Shown: positions 1 through 9,696, counted from the first letter of the stretch. The stretch: DNA of 64,000 nt from Metallosphaera yellowstonensis MK1 (GCF_000243315.1 NZ_JH597770.1:19859-83858); one strand, 5' to 3'. Notes: generated from the sequence alone by a model not told the origin. Program-made: numbers and translations.

Positions 1-639
1 GTGGAGAGACTACTGAGACCTAAGGAGGCTTGCCAACTGCTCAGCATTTCATACTCAACCTTGTTAAGGTGGATCAGGGAGGGGAAGATAAGGGTGGTGA
101 GAACTGAGGGTGGGAAGTATAGGATACCTTATAGTGAGATTAAAAAGTACTTGCAGGGGAGGGAAGAGACGAGGGCAGTAATTTACGCTAGGGTATCCTC
201 GGCTGATCAGAGAGAAGATTTGGAGAGGCAAGTGAACTACCTAACGAACTACGCAACGGCAAAGGGTTACAAAGTGGTAGAAGTGATAAAAGATATTGCA
301 AGCGGGTTGAACACACAAAGGAAAGGGCTGTTAAGGCTATTCAAACTGGTTGAGGGAAGGAGTGTTGACGTCGTATTAATAACCTACAAGGACAGACTTA
401 CACGATTCGGGTTTGAATACCTTGAGGAGTTCTTCTCGACAACGGGAGTTAGGATTGAGGTCGTTTTGGGAGAAGAACCTGAGGATACGAAAGAACTAGT
501 TGAGGACCTAATCTCAATCATTAAGTCATTCGCTGGGGAAATTTACGGAATGAGGAGTCACAAGAAGACAGTCCTAGTTCAGGGTGTAAAAGAGCTCATG
601 GGTGAGTTGAGTGGAGAGGACAGTGAAGTTAAGGGTTGA
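1..639 (+). CDS. tnpA: IS607-family serine recombinase TnpA
   Basis: Serine site-specific recombinase that would excise and integrate the IS607 element it lies in. Residues 1-52 form a MerR-like winged helix with the typical IS607 opening (RPKEACQLLSISYSTLLRWI); residues 57-200 are the resolvase domain with YARVSS (nucleophile probably Ser66) and the arginine-rich YKDRLTRFG segment. The 212-residue length is normal for the family and the frame is intact. The GTG start is the first base of the window, so the promoter and left end lie outside. It overlaps the tnpB reading frame by 29 bp, the usual IS607 arrangement. It looks functional, whereas its tnpB is frameshifted. Confidence is high for the family. 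Confidence 0.95.
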   Translation: MERLLRPKEACQLLSISYSTLLRWIREGKIRVVRTEGGKYRIPYSEIKKYLQGREETRAVIYARVSSADQREDLERQVNYLTNYATAKGYKVVEVIKDIASGLNTQRKGLLRLFKLVEGRSVDVVLITYKDRLTRFGFEYLEEFFSTTGVRIEVVLGEEPEDTKELVEDLISIIKSFAGEIYGMRSHKKTVLVQGVKELMGELSGEDSEVKG

Positions 640-1821
640 GGTTGATCACAACACGTATTCAGCGCTCAAGGAGGTCGAGGAGGAGTACAGAGAGGTCCTG
701 GAGGAGGCAATAAATTATGGACTCGTAAATAAGACCACCTCCTTCACCAGGGTCAAGGCTGGGATTTACAAGGCTGAGAGGGAGAAGCACAAGTTACCCT
801 CACACTACGTTTACACCGCTTGTGAGGACGCTAGCGAGAGGTTGGACAGCTTTCAAAAGTTGAAGAAGAGAGGTAGGGCTTACACCGACAAACCGTCTGT
901 GAGGAGAGTTACTGTCCACCTAGACGATCACTTGTGGAGGTTCAACCTTGATAAAATCTCAATTTCCACGAAGAGGGGGAGGGTTCTCATTTCCCCAACC
1001 TTCCCTAAGATCCTCTGGAGGTATTATAACAAGGGTTGGTCCATTGCCAGTGGGGCTAGGTTTAGACTGACGAAAGGTAACGTGGTAGAGCTCTTCTTTT
1101 TAAGAGGGACGTTAAACCTTACGAACCTAAGGGTTTCATCCCAGTTGACCTCAACGAGAACTCGGTCTCTGTATTGGTTGATGGAAAACCGATCCTTTTA
1201 GAGACTAACACTGAGAGGATTACACTGGGCTATGAGTATAGAAAGAAGGGGATAAGTACTGGTAAGTCTACTAAGGACAGAGAAGTTAAGAGGAAGTTAA
1301 AGAGGTTGAGGGAAAAAGACAAGAAGGCTGATGTTAGGAGGAAGCTAGCTAAGCTCGTTGTTGTTGAAGCTTTTAAGAGTAGGAGTGCCGTTGTCCTGGA
1401 GGATTTACCCAGAAATACTCCGGAACACATGGTTAAGGATGTGAGGGATAAACAGCTCAGGTTGAGGATTTGTCGTTCAGCGTTTTCCTCGATGAAGAGT
1501 GCCATCTTGGAGAAGGCTGGGGAGTTCGGTGTCCCCGTGATCTTGGTTAACCCGTCTCACACTTCTTCAACTTGTCCAGTCCACGGGACGAAGATCATTT
1601 ACCGACCCGATGGGGGCGATGCCCCGAGGGTTGGTGTTTGTGAGGGTGGGAAAGAGAGGTGGCATAGGGACGTAGTTGCCCTCTATAACTTGAGGAAAAG
1701 GGCTGGAGATGTGAGCCCCGTGCCGTTGGGCTCGAAGGAGTCCCATGACCCACCTACCGTAAGTAGGTGGTTGAGGGCTAAGTCCCTACACTCGATCGTG
1801 ATTGAAGACAAAATGAAATGA
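611..1821 (+). pseudogene. tnpB: IS607-associated tnpB, frameshifted
   Basis: RNA-guided nuclease-type TnpB, read in two frames: 611 to about 1099, then about 1100-1821. The break lies in a T5 run at 1097-1101; adding one T would join VELFF to KRDVKPYEPKGF and restore one protein of about 403 residues. RuvC-like motifs are complete across the join: Asp in IPVDLNENS, Glu in VVLEDLP, and Asp in HRDVVALYNL. The zinc-ribbon region is altered (CPVHG then GVCEGG, one cysteine in the second knuckle). Neighbouring TnpA is intact, so the break is recent, a sequencing error in a homopolymer, or a recoding site. The 3' end is repeated as solo copies at 10290-10507 and 20948-21207. Confidence 0.88.
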
Positions 1822-1839
1822 AAGTGTAGGGACAAACGG
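1690..1839 (+). ncRNA. Candidate omega-RNA / right end of IS607 element
   Basis: This stretch covers the last codons of tnpB and the bases after its stop. It contains a hairpin around 1750-1770 (cccacctac / gtaggtggt) and ends in GG, as expected of an IS607 right end. The same sequence recurs in opposite orientation at 20948-21207 and, without the last bases, at 10290-10507, with base changes that keep the hairpin. In studied TnpB systems the right end encodes the guide RNA; that this one does is inferred from position and conservation only. Confidence 0.5.
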
Positions 1840-2180
1840 AAGCTTCAACTCGTGCTGAGGTCGAACCTCGCCCGGTCGGCTGAACGGGGTCGTTACCTGG
1901 AGCTCGGCCACGCTGGAGTACAACACGGATCTGGTCCCGGTCATGAAGCACCACGCCTCTCCAAGGAGGTCATGTCTCTAAACCTGGCCTACCTGGAGGT
2001 AAAAGCCATTCAAGAGTCGATTATATAATATCAGTACGCGTTATCGAATATCGTGACTGCATGTGAACACTCCATGAGAGTTATTTAAGTCACGTTACTT
2101 ACATTTTCTCGATTAAGGCGGAGCCACCTATAACTGTGTCTTTGATAGTTAAAAGATCTACAAAAACTAACAGTCGAGGT
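1840..2180. other. Intergenic stretch after the IS607 right end
   Basis: No intact gene is seen. 1840-2010 is GC-richer and looks like decayed coding DNA with stops in all frames, possibly an older transposase, but no family could be recognised. 2020-2160 is AT-rich and may hold the terminator of the gene on the minus strand. Confidence 0.3.
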
Positions 2181-3017
2181 TTAGAGCTTCTGGGCAATTG
2201 TAGTAGAGACCTCTCTCAAGGCCTTTTCAGCCACTATATTCAATAACTCATCAGTGTCCACGTTGTAAGCCAATAATATACCTCTCCCCTGCTCAAGTAT
2301 CAGCCTGGCCAGAACCTCGTTCCCGCTAATCACTTGATTTCCCTTTATCATCTTCATGTTTAATGGTTTCTTGTCTCTTACTGAGATTATTGCCCTCAAG
2401 TTTTTCCCGACTATGATCACGGCTCCGTTATCTATTTTGGAAATCGAGTCCCTTATCTTGGTAGCAAGCACTGGTAATTCATCTTCTATTCTTTCCTTTT
2501 CCTCCCAAGATAAAGTATCAGGCATTTTCACTGAACTTCCCCTCTGGTAGAACTTAAAATAAGGTAGGACATGGCCAGTCAATATGTGTTCTGCCAGCTG
2601 GAACGGACTCCTTCCCAATAGTTTATCTAGAGCACCACTCTTATACGTGAACTCAATTGAGGTTCTAAGTCTAGAGGTATCGTCTCCCTCTGTAATGTAA
2701 AACTCCATTTTCCATTCCATCTTGTCGTCTTCCGTTCTTCCAGAGTAACTGATTCCACCGGGGATAGGTTTAGGGCCATCCATATATCCTTTCATAATGC
2801 TTAGCTTGGTATCTGGCGTCCCGAAAACGTAGAGGACTAAGAAATCATTCATGGGTTCCCTGAGCGACTCTGGGGTAACATATCTTGCCTGTTCTTTATC
2901 AAAGACTTGAAGAATGTTTATATGGCCCACTATGCCCGTAAAGGAGAAAGGATCACCTAGTACATAGAGGATCTTGGATTTGGAGACGTCCAGACTAACT
3001 TCCTGGCTGTAGACCAT
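2181..3017 (-). CDS. Hypothetical protein, SRPBCC-like N-terminal half
   Basis: A 278-residue soluble protein of unknown function. No signal peptide or membrane segment is visible. The first 150 residues have the alternating strand pattern and conserved-looking turns of ligand-binding SRPBCC (Bet v 1-like) folds, ending in a long helix-forming stretch; the C-terminal half (about 180-278) is a separate alpha/beta region ending in a helix. Similar small SRPBCC-like proteins occur elsewhere in the window (9724, 57853). It stands alone between transposon relics. The fold assignment is an impression from the sequence pattern, not a motif match. Confidence 0.6.
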   Translation of the reverse strand: MVYSQEVSLDVSKSKILYVLGDPFSFTGIVGHINILQVFDKEQARYVTPESLREPMNDFLVLYVFGTPDTKLSIMKGYMDGPKPIPGGISYSGRTEDDKMEWKMEFYITEGDDTSRLRTSIEFTYKSGALDKLLGRSPFQLAEHILTGHVLPYFKFYQRGSSVKMPDTLSWEEKERIEDELPVLATKIRDSISKIDNGAVIIVGKNLRAIISVRDKKPLNMKMIKGNQVISGNEVLARLILEQGRGILLAYNVDTDELLNIVAEKALREVSTTIAQKL

Positions 3018-3099
3018 CGTTCATCTGAGGTCTGATGGCTTCTGACGTTTAAAAATTCATGTTGGAAAAATTCTAATGAAGAATCATAGTGTAGCTATT

Positions 3100-3330
3100 T
3101 AGTTACAAATTCCTGAACTGGTCCTCTCTCCCATAGGACTAGGGCTATGAAGTACTTCAACATCTCCGTGCTAAAGTTGACGTTCTTGGCGGTCCCCCTT
3201 GAACATGACAGACCTACTTAGGGACTCGTCAGGGTTGACGGGTGAGGTGAAGATGTAGTACCTCAAGGAGAAGTGCGGGTTGTAGTCGTCGCTCACCTCC
3301 CTTCTGGAGGTACTTCCTGAGCTCGTTGAA
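3100..3330 (-). pseudogene. Relic of unidentified transposon protein (family U)
   Basis: Reading the minus strand across frameshifts gives fragments such as VSDDYNPHFSL, SPVNPDESLSRS and NFSTEMLKYFIALVLWE. A second relic at 49690-49905 has the matching pieces VGDDYN, SPVNPNG, VNRSLETVKYSLAL. The shared order of pieces shows one protein family, probably transposase-derived since both lie among mobile-element debris, but I cannot name it. Confidence 0.4.
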
Positions 3331-3345
3331 GGTCCCCTCGCCCCG

Positions 3346-3610
3346 TCACGGAGAAGAGGAGGTAGAGGCCGGGGACGTGTAGACGAAGCACGTGAAGACC
3401 CACTTGTAAAGACAGTGGACTACCTGGGAGTACATTGACTGACATTGGACGTCCTGCTTCCTCAGGTCCAGTGCTAGTTGCCTAAGTTCCGTGAGAGTTA
3501 AACCCTTCCCATCCCTTTGGTAGAAATACATATCTGCCCAACGCAGGGTGTTGTGAACTTGAGGCTAACTCCAACCGGGCCTCTAACGCTCTAAACGTTT
3601 GTTGATCTAT
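3346..3610 (-). pseudogene. TnpB N-terminal relic
   Basis: The minus strand encodes [20 protein letters not shown] followed by LRKQD and a SMYSQVV-like stretch, the pattern of the N-terminal helical region of IS200/IS605-type TnpB proteins. The frame then degenerates and no RuvC motifs follow. It is a truncated remnant. Together with the relic at 3100-3330 it fills the gap between the hypothetical gene and the permease. Confidence 0.5.
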
Positions 3611-3801
3611 GTATGCCCCGAAACGTAACCCTACGGTGGGCTTCAACATAGTTCCTCGTTAACCCTTATTAGGGGGCCTATCCATCCCCACGGTGGGGGT
3701 CTTCCGCCCCCTAACCCCTCACTTAACCCCCGTTAAGATAAAGCTATTAAATAATAACTATGTATAACTTGCCTTATTCTAATTATATACTCATGACCTC
3801 T

Positions 3802-5337
3802 TTAAGACCTCTCTATTTCCTCCTCAGAGGGAACCACGATGTTCTTGAGGGAAGATTTGACGCCCCACGGGAAGAACACAGCAGCAGAAACGATGGCAAC
3901 CAATGCTGTGGCGAGGTAGAAATTCAAGAGTGAGAGCGCTCCATCAGACCCTATGTAAGTCATGAGAGTAATGAACAACATGTAGACCATATACCACAAC
4001 GAGTTAAACAAGTTCTGCTTAACTCTATACAGTACACCAAATACCGCTGAACCTAATGCTATAACTACTACAGAGTAAGGCACGGACGGCCATCCACTCC
4101 AGAAGGCTATCAAAGAGGAGAAGACGAAGGCTAACACCGCTATGATAGGGCCGCCCGGTAGCCTATACTTGAACTGTTTTCTCATGGATATCATGACGAC
4201 TGGATTGACAGCGAACCCGAGGTAACCTGCCACTACAGCGTCACTGATGAGGCTGTATATCGTGGGTATAGGTGCCGTCAGGAAGGTCAGGATAGCCCCC
4301 ACGACGCCGAAGACCACTAACGCCCAAACAGGTATGGAGTAGGTAGAGTGTAGTTCCTTCATCAACTTACTCACTAAGCCAGTCCTTCCCATGGCGAAGA
4401 GTACTCTAGTTCCTGCACCCAAATAGATGTAACCTGTAACGAATGGACCAATAATTGCGACTATTAGCGCCAAGATTAGTAATGCCCTGTTACTTTGAGA
4501 CAGGTCGACGAAGGGATTACCTGGTAAAGCGTTGGTCACTGCAGTCCAGTTACCTGGAGACAATGAGACCGCCGACCAGTTTATACCTCCGACGAAAGCT
4601 ATAGAGAAGAGTACGTATATTAGAGTTTGGCCTATTACGGTTACAATGATGGCCGCAGCTAACTTATGTCTGACCTTCGTTTCCTCAGCGTAATCTGGTA
4701 TGACTCTTATACCTCCGAAGGCAAACATGGCGAGAGGGATGGCTGAAAATATCCCTGCGAAGCCGAAAGGAGCGATTCCTCCGTAGGCCGAAAAGTTCCT
4801 CGCTGAGAAGTAGAGGGCCATGACCCCTAGAGCTAGGGCCACATAGAGGGCGAGCTTCCCGATCCCTATGGAGGTGGTTGACTTACCGAAAAATCCCACG
4901 CCAAAGTAGTTGAAGGGGACGAAGAGTAACAGGAGGATTACCCCAAGGATAGCCCCTTGGATAGTAGGAGTTCCACTGGGGGTTAGAAGGGAGGGGTAGA
5001 AGTAACTCAGGCCCTCGACCACCGCCAAGGCCTCTATCGGGGGTATGAAAAGATACCACACGAGGTCGGCCATGGCATTGAGGAGGTTGGTTGCCCTTCC
5101 ATGGGAGTAAACGCTATACCTCGAGGGACCTCCAGCTTCAGGAATATTCATGCTCATCTCGCTGTAGGTGAGACCTATGAAGAGATAAAATATCCCGCCT
5201 AGTACCCAAGCTATGACCGCTCCTGGTCCAGCAGATGAGGCCATACCGGCTGTACTGAACAGGGCTCCCGTACCTACCGCTCCTGCTATTCCCAGGATAA
5301 TCAGATTGAGATAACTTAACTCCTTCTTTAACGGCAT
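3802..5337 (-). CDS. APC-superfamily amino acid permease
   Basis: Cytoplasmic-membrane secondary transporter of the amino acid/polyamine/organocation superfamily, importing an amino acid or amine that the sequence does not identify. At 511 residues it has about 12 hydrophobic segments. The N-terminal region shows the APC signature: a broken first helix GIAGAVGTGALF at about 16-27, followed by GPGAVIAWVLGGIFYL and the conserved YSEM. The ATG at 5337 directly precedes KKELSYLNL, the usual short cytoplasmic N-terminus. It is monocistronic; the next genes are a zinc ribbon protein and mobile elements. A second APC permease of different sequence is at 29375-30748. Confidence 0.9.
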   Translation of the reverse strand: MPLKKELSYLNLIILGIAGAVGTGALFSTAGMASSAGPGAVIAWVLGGIFYLFIGLTYSEMSMNIPEAGGPSRYSVYSHGRATNLLNAMADLVWYLFIPPIEALAVVEGLSYFYPSLLTPSGTPTIQGAILGVILLLLFVPFNYFGVGFFGKSTTSIGIGKLALYVALALGVMALYFSARNFSAYGGIAPFGFAGIFSAIPLAMFAFGGIRVIPDYAEETKVRHKLAAAIIVTVIGQTLIYVLFSIAFVGGINWSAVSLSPGNWTAVTNALPGNPFVDLSQSNRALLILALIVAIIGPFVTGYIYLGAGTRVLFAMGRTGLVSKLMKELHSTYSIPVWALVVFGVVGAILTFLTAPIPTIYSLISDAVVAGYLGFAVNPVVMISMRKQFKYRLPGGPIIAVLAFVFSSLIAFWSGWPSVPYSVVVIALGSAVFGVLYRVKQNLFNSLWYMVYMLFITLMTYIGSDGALSLLNFYLATALVAIVSAAVFFPWGVKSSLKNIVVPSEEEIERS

Positions 5338-5677
5338 ACGTATAAAAACTATTCTAGTTTCCTATAAGCCTTTCTTAGGGAACTTTATTGAATTACCTAT
5401 GTAATATTAAAACAGTTAACTTTCGTCATCCGTAGCTCTAAATAGATTACTCCACTCCTTTCACATTCAACATCCTTGAGCAATACCATATTATAGGTCG
5501 GATTGATAGAAATCCAATTAGCACCTCTTTCAGAGTGTATGAAATGTATACCTGAGCCTCTCTTTATAGAGGCTCAAAAGAGGTCGTCCATTCCCGCCAG
5601 AGAGTTTTCGTCCTTCAACCTATATCAGGTAAAGATTGGAGAGAAAATCTTTGTTACATAGCCTTTATTTCAACGCA

Positions 5678-5863
5678 TTATATGAGCTGAGAACCACAGT
5701 AGACGCAAGTAGTTCTTCCTGCGGGATTTGTCCTGGAACACTTTGGACAGATCTTTACCTGAAATGCTCCGAATCTAGAAGGTAGGGTAGCTCCGCATTT
5801 CCTACAGTTTGTTAATATATCTGGATTTATTTCGCCACATTTAGGACACTTAATCTTTACCAT
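5678..5863 (-). CDS. Small protein with two zinc ribbons
   Basis: A 61-residue protein made almost entirely of two CxxC...CxxC zinc knuckles: CPKCGEINPDILTNCRKCG at residues 6-24 and CPKCSRTNPAGRTTCVYCG at 39-57. Such double zinc ribbons are common in archaea as small nucleic-acid-binding or protein-interaction modules and as fragments of larger regulators. No enzymatic domain is attached. The function is unknown; the fold is well supported by the eight cysteines. Confidence 0.85.
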   Translation of the reverse strand: MVKIKCPKCGEINPDILTNCRKCGATLPSRFGAFQVKICPKCSRTNPAGRTTCVYCGSQLI

Positions 5864-5982
5864 CTGGGTTTCCTCTATAGTTTTGAAGTCTCGTGGATTA
5901 TTAAGTGTTTAAGTTGCAGGATGTAATAATTATTGAGAATCGTGGCATCCGTTTAAGCTCTACGGCGGTTGGGAGTTTTCGG

Positions 5983-7050
5983 GGGCGATTCAGGGCTCCA
6001 TTGCGATTTCTATTTGTTTCTATAGAATGAAAGTGACTTAATTGATCCTACATCAGTACATGAAAAGGGGACGAGCGCTAGGTCATACCGTGAGGTTTCC
6101 AATCACGTGGTGACCGCGCTCCTCCTTGAGGTAGTTGGGGAGGTCGCGCCATTAAATGAATGAGATAGAGAGGAGGGCCCTGGAGGAGGAGAGGAGGAGT
6201 TACGCCAGGTACAGGTTCCTGAGGGGGTTCAGGGTATCCCTCCGGGGGGTCGTGTAAGGGCTGGAGTGGATCACGGTGAGGTTGCCCGTGCCGTACAGGG
6301 GAGGGGCGAGGGTGAGGACTGGAGTGGAGGAGTTGCTCAGGGAGGAGAGGCTGGTGCTCAGGGCCCTCCTCTACTCCATGTTGGGAACGCCGAGCTCTAA
6401 ACCCAGGAGCTGGAGGTGAGGGGGGACTTCAAGTACGTGATCGTGGACGGGAAGTACGTGAAGTTGAGGGGGGGAAGGAAGGGGGTGCTCCCGATCGCGT
6501 TGGGACTCACGGAGGACGGTGTGAGGGCCGTGCTGGACGTGGTCCTGACCGGGGAAGAGGACGTCGTGAGCTACTGGGACCTCCTGGTGAGGCTATGGAG
6601 GAGGTACAACCTCACCCTCGTTGTAGCTGACGGGGTGAAGGCCGTGGAGGAGGCCATCTCCCGCTCCGGGATCCAGGTCGCGAGGCAGACCTGCCTGGTC
6701 CACCTCAAACGAAGCAGGAGGGTGAGGGACGCGCTGGACCTCCTCCTCTCCCTTGCCGTCCCCACCCGGGGGTCTCCTACCTCTTTGCCCCCAGGGAGGC
6801 CCCTCCTCCTCGAACAACCCGACCAGCCCTTCAACTCCCTCCTGGAGAGTTCGGGAAGTGCCACTCCCCCTGGAGGATCGCCCGGGCCATAGCCCTCAAC
6901 TACAACCTCTCGCCCTGTTATCTCATTCTTGTAATAATATAGGAACCCTTATTTCTTCATGAAATGATCAAATATATTCAGTAATACCTCCATTGAATAA
7001 GTCCAAATCAACAGAGATATTACAATTCGCAAAGGAGTCCTGAATCGCCC
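5983..7050 (+). mobile_element. IS256-type element, copy 1 (defective), 8-bp target duplication
   Basis: A 1068-bp element with imperfect inverted repeats of about 27 bp starting gggcgattcagg at each end. It is flanked by the direct repeat gttttcgg at 5975-5982 and 7051-7058, an 8-bp target duplication in the range known for IS256-family elements. Copy 2 (34431-35629) is opposite in orientation and 131 bp longer, so this copy carries internal deletions. The transposase frame is broken throughout. Confidence 0.9.
6100..6984 (+). pseudogene. IS256/Mutator-type transposase remnant
   Basis: Broken DDE transposase. The longest open part (6416-6892) contains KYVIVDGKYVKLRGG with the first catalytic Asp, LTLVVADGVKA with the second, and the QTCLVHLKR motif that precedes the helical insertion in IS256/Mutator enzymes. 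The Glu-bearing segment seen in copy 2 (NLAESFNS) is destroyed here by deletions near 6760-6860. N-terminal coding from about 6150 has lost frame. It cannot make an active enzyme. Confidence 0.85.
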
Positions 7051-7097
7051 GTTTTCGGCAAAACCGAGACTAAACTTTCATCTTTTCGCACTAGAGA

Positions 7098-7117
7098 CCC
7101 CGTCCGTAAGGACGGGG
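7098..7117 (+). repeat. Left-end hairpin of IS1341-type element
   Basis: The palindrome ccccgtccgtaaggacgggg sits 14 bp before the tnpB start. A near-identical hairpin follows the gene at 8336-8355. Paired subterminal hairpins bounding tnpB are typical of IS200/IS605-type elements, where Y1 TnpA supplied in trans recognises them. No tnpA is adjacent. Confidence 0.7.
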
Positions 7118-7131
7118 AGCTAAGTATAAAT

Positions 7132-8301
7132 GTGAATCAAGGTAAAAAAAGATTGGGACGTTCCCTGAAAGCAGAAGTTAAAGTAGCAGTACAGGGTAAG
7201 ATTCTGAACCCTAACAAAGAGAAGAGGCATAAACTGAACGTCGTTCTGGAGAAGTACCTAAAAGCTGTGAAGTTCTTCGCTTCCTTTAAGATCAAGGATA
7301 AGGAACTTCTCCAACAGAAAGCGTACGAGGAGGCGAGAAGAAGGTTCGGTCTATCTTCCACTCTCACACAGACTGCTAGGGACAAAGCAGTAGAACTGGT
7401 TAAGGCTAATGAGGGAAGAGAGTTTCACGTGCATGAAGTATCAATGCGAGTGAACTACCGTGCTTTCAAGCTCGTGAGGAGGGACACTAAGTTAACACCT
7501 TATTGGTTGTACCTCAAGCTGGACGGTGATGGTGTGTGGTATCCAGTACAGTTGGGGGAAAGGCAAAGACAGATGATAGTTGACGCCCTCTCTGACGACG
7601 GCGAGTGGTCCTTGCAACAGGTTGAACTCGTAAAGAGAGACGGAGAGTGGTACGCCTACTTCACTCTTGAAAAACCATTCAAGGATTTTGAACCACAAAC
7701 ACCTATAGGGATAGACCTGGGTGAAAGGAACTTAGCCACAGTAATAGCACTAGTTGACGACAAACCGACAAAGGGCACCTTCTTCAAGGGATCTAGACTC
7801 AAGGAAGTCAGGCACAGGCACTTCAACATCAGGAGGAAATTGCAAGAAAAGAGAAGGTTGGACGTGTTCAAGAGGCTGAGAGGTAGAGAGAGAAGGATCG
7901 TAAACCACGAGCTTCACGTTATCGCCAAGAAGATTGTGGAATACGCTAAACAGTTCCCCTCTCCTGTGATAGTGATGGAGAAGCTCACGGGTATCAGGGA
8001 GAACTTCAGGAGGGGTAAGGAACTCAACAGGAGGTTTCACTCCTTACCCTTCAGGAAACTGCAGAAGATGGTGGAGTACAAGGCTAAGATACAAGGAATC
8101 AAGGTGGTATACATAGACCCTAAGAATACGTCCAAGACTTGCCACAGGTGTGGGTACGTTACCCACGTTGAAGGAAGGGAATATCGCTGTCCTAAGTGCG
8201 GTCTCAAGTACAACCGTGACCTGAACGCATCTATTAACGTAGCCCGTGCCTTAACGAGAGGTACGGGTCGGGGGTACGTAAACACCCCGAAGGGGAGATG
8301 A
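7132..8301 (+). CDS. tnpB: TnpB of an IS1341-type (tnpA-less) IS605 element, intact
   Basis: RNA-guided DNA endonuclease-type TnpB, 389 residues, the only fully intact classical TnpB in the window. The split RuvC-like site is complete: Asp in GIDLGERNLATV (about 200), Glu in VIVMEKLTG (about 285), Asp in NRDLNASINVARAL (about 367). The zinc ribbon CHRCG ... CPKCG lies between the last two. The GTG start was chosen because it follows the left-end hairpin and opens the conserved basic N-terminus. There is no tnpA next to it, so mobility would depend on a Y1 transposase elsewhere. Hairpins at 7098-7117 and 8336-8355 mark the element. Confidence 0.95.
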   Translation: MNQGKKRLGRSLKAEVKVAVQGKILNPNKEKRHKLNVVLEKYLKAVKFFASFKIKDKELLQQKAYEEARRRFGLSSTLTQTARDKAVELVKANEGREFHVHEVSMRVNYRAFKLVRRDTKLTPYWLYLKLDGDGVWYPVQLGERQRQMIVDALSDDGEWSLQQVELVKRDGEWYAYFTLEKPFKDFEPQTPIGIDLGERNLATVIALVDDKPTKGTFFKGSRLKEVRHRHFNIRRKLQEKRRLDVFKRLRGRERRIVNHELHVIAKKIVEYAKQFPSPVIVMEKLTGIRENFRRGKELNRRFHSLPFRKLQKMVEYKAKIQGIKVVYIDPKNTSKTCHRCGYVTHVEGREYRCPKCGLKYNRDLNASINVARALTRGTGRGYVNTPKGR

Positions 8302-8360
8302 AGGTGCGTCGTGAAGGCCACTGGAAACCCCAAAGCCCCGTCCGTGAGGGCGGGGTAGTT
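8302..8360 (+). ncRNA. Right end of IS1341-type element, possible omega-RNA 3' part
   Basis: Directly after the tnpB stop there are about 33 bp of linker, then the hairpin ccccgtccgtgagggcgggg at 8336-8355. In characterised IS605-type elements the omega-RNA runs from the tnpB 3' end to such a right end. No second copy is visible in the window to test conservation. Confidence 0.4.
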
Positions 8361-8391
8361 TACTCATTAACACTCCTTGATCTAGGCAGGA

Positions 8392-8800
8392 TTATAGCTG
8401 ACCTCCTCATACCTTGAGGGCGAGGTTTCCCCGAGTTAAGGGTTACACCACTTTACGGTGCTACTCGGTTGTGTTCCACCAGGAAGGAGAGCGGTCTACT
8501 CATCGTTGAAACTGCCACGTTGATGGGCTTCCTGAGCATGTTTAGACTTCCGTTCAGGAAGGAGCGTGGTCTGAGTCTGGGGGCAGTGAACCAAAACTCG
8601 ACCTCGTAGACACCCTCCTCAAGCGTCGCGGGAGAGATCGGCTCCAGTTCCTCGTCTCAGGAAGTTGGCCGAGTAGAGGCAGTCCGGTCGGCAGAGGCAT
8701 ACGTCATCGACTCCGGCTCAGGCCTCCAGGCGACACTCAACTCCGTCTGCAACTGTCGATGGGAAATTGAATTCCAAGTGAGCATCTAAGTATGGGGGCT
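8392..8800 (-). pseudogene. 3'-end relic of a TnpB element (family T3)
   Basis: The first 180 bp are close to identical to 14592-14770 (both contain gagttaagggttacaccac and actcggttgtgttccacca), which is the right end plus last codons of a TnpB. Upstream the coding part is scrambled and shortened. No reading frame survives. Confidence 0.65.
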
Positions 8801-8858
8801 ATCTATCAGCGCCGCGAAGAGGCTAGGTCTTCCGCCCCCACAACGTTAAAGTTAAGGG

Positions 8859-8922
8859 CAGCAGTTATTAGATTTCGCCTTGACTTCAAGGTTACACCTA
8901 AGGAAAAATCCCACAACTGCTG
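8859..8922. repeat. 64-bp miniature element (MITE family A)
   Basis: Begins cagcagttattagatttc and ends atcccacaactgctg. It is flanked by the 8-bp direct repeat gttaaggg (8851-8858 and 8923-8930). Its termini match those of the ISC1217-like elements at 19375-20582 and 36318-37474. Confidence 0.85.
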
Positions 8923-9092
8923 GTTAAGGGTATATGTGCGGTTATGAGTTTCTGCGTTGAGTGTAACCTTAAAGTCAAGGGCAAAGCCCAATGAGTGCTG
9001 ACAATTAAAGAGCTTTGACTTAGTAACTAGGGGTTTTCTGAGTTAGAACTCGGCTCATGTCAATATATCATGTAGATTTGCGTTCGAGGCGG

Positions 9093-9500
9093 TCACATAT
9101 AGGTTTGAGGCCTACCTCTCCTCCAAGATTCCCTGAGGTATATGTCACGCCGATCTGCCAATTCTGATGCCATTTTGTATGCAAAGCTCCTCTCTCCAAA
9201 CTTTTCATTAACTAAGTCTAAGGTCATCCTCCTGACCTCTCTCTCATCTGCTATGCCCAACATATGGAGATATTCGTGTAGTATGACCACATATAGGTAC
9301 TGACTCAAATATTCTTGTTCCACTTGACTGAGGGGAACTGAGTTCACATAAATTAAGTCTTCCCCTGCCCTCACGAAGCCCAGTATTGAGGGATTTAGAG
9401 GAGCGACCTTTACCCTGGCCTCTACAGTTCTGCCGAACACCTTAAGTACATCCTTTCTTACTTCCTTCAGTATATCTTCCGAAGTGAATGTAGGTGGCAT
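9093..9500 (-). CDS. Small zincin-type metalloprotease, unknown substrate
   Basis: A 135-residue soluble protein with a zinc-protease motif HEYLHMLGIADE at about residues 76-87, i.e. HExxH followed by Gly and an acidic residue, predicted to bind catalytic zinc. The N-terminal part looks like the strand-rich half of a minimal gluzincin/metzincin-like fold. No signal peptide is visible, so it acts in the cytoplasm if active. Similar small stand-alone zincins are common in archaea with unknown substrates. It could equally be a regulatory processing protease; nothing in the neighbourhood decides. Confidence 0.75.
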   Translation of the reverse strand: MPPTFTSEDILKEVRKDVLKVFGRTVEARVKVAPLNPSILGFVRAGEDLIYVNSVPLSQVEQEYLSQYLYVVILHEYLHMLGIADEREVRRMTLDLVNEKFGERSFAYKMASELADRRDIYLRESWRRGRPQTYM

Positions 9501-9696
9501 GAGAGTGATTCTCGAGTAAAGTTAAAATGATGAGTTAAATATATGGTCGTGGTTAGCGGTCTAGGGCCATTCAGGGCTCCGAGCTACTTGCAATCTTGAC
9601 TTATAAATTAAAGATATTCGCGTCGCGAAGTTTATAACAACTCATCATAATGGAAGAGTCAAAGGTATCTCACATGAAAGAAATATAAGGGTATGT

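Noticed and set aside
6571-6864. Long open frames on the opposite strand of the IS256-type transposase (also 19434-19724, 20125-20379, 34753-35039).
   Set aside because: They mirror GC-rich coding of the transposases, have low-complexity translations and no start signals; they are shadows.
8806-8991. A 61-codon minus-strand frame spanning a MITE.
   Set aside because: It is created by the palindromic MITE and flanking relic DNA; no protein features.
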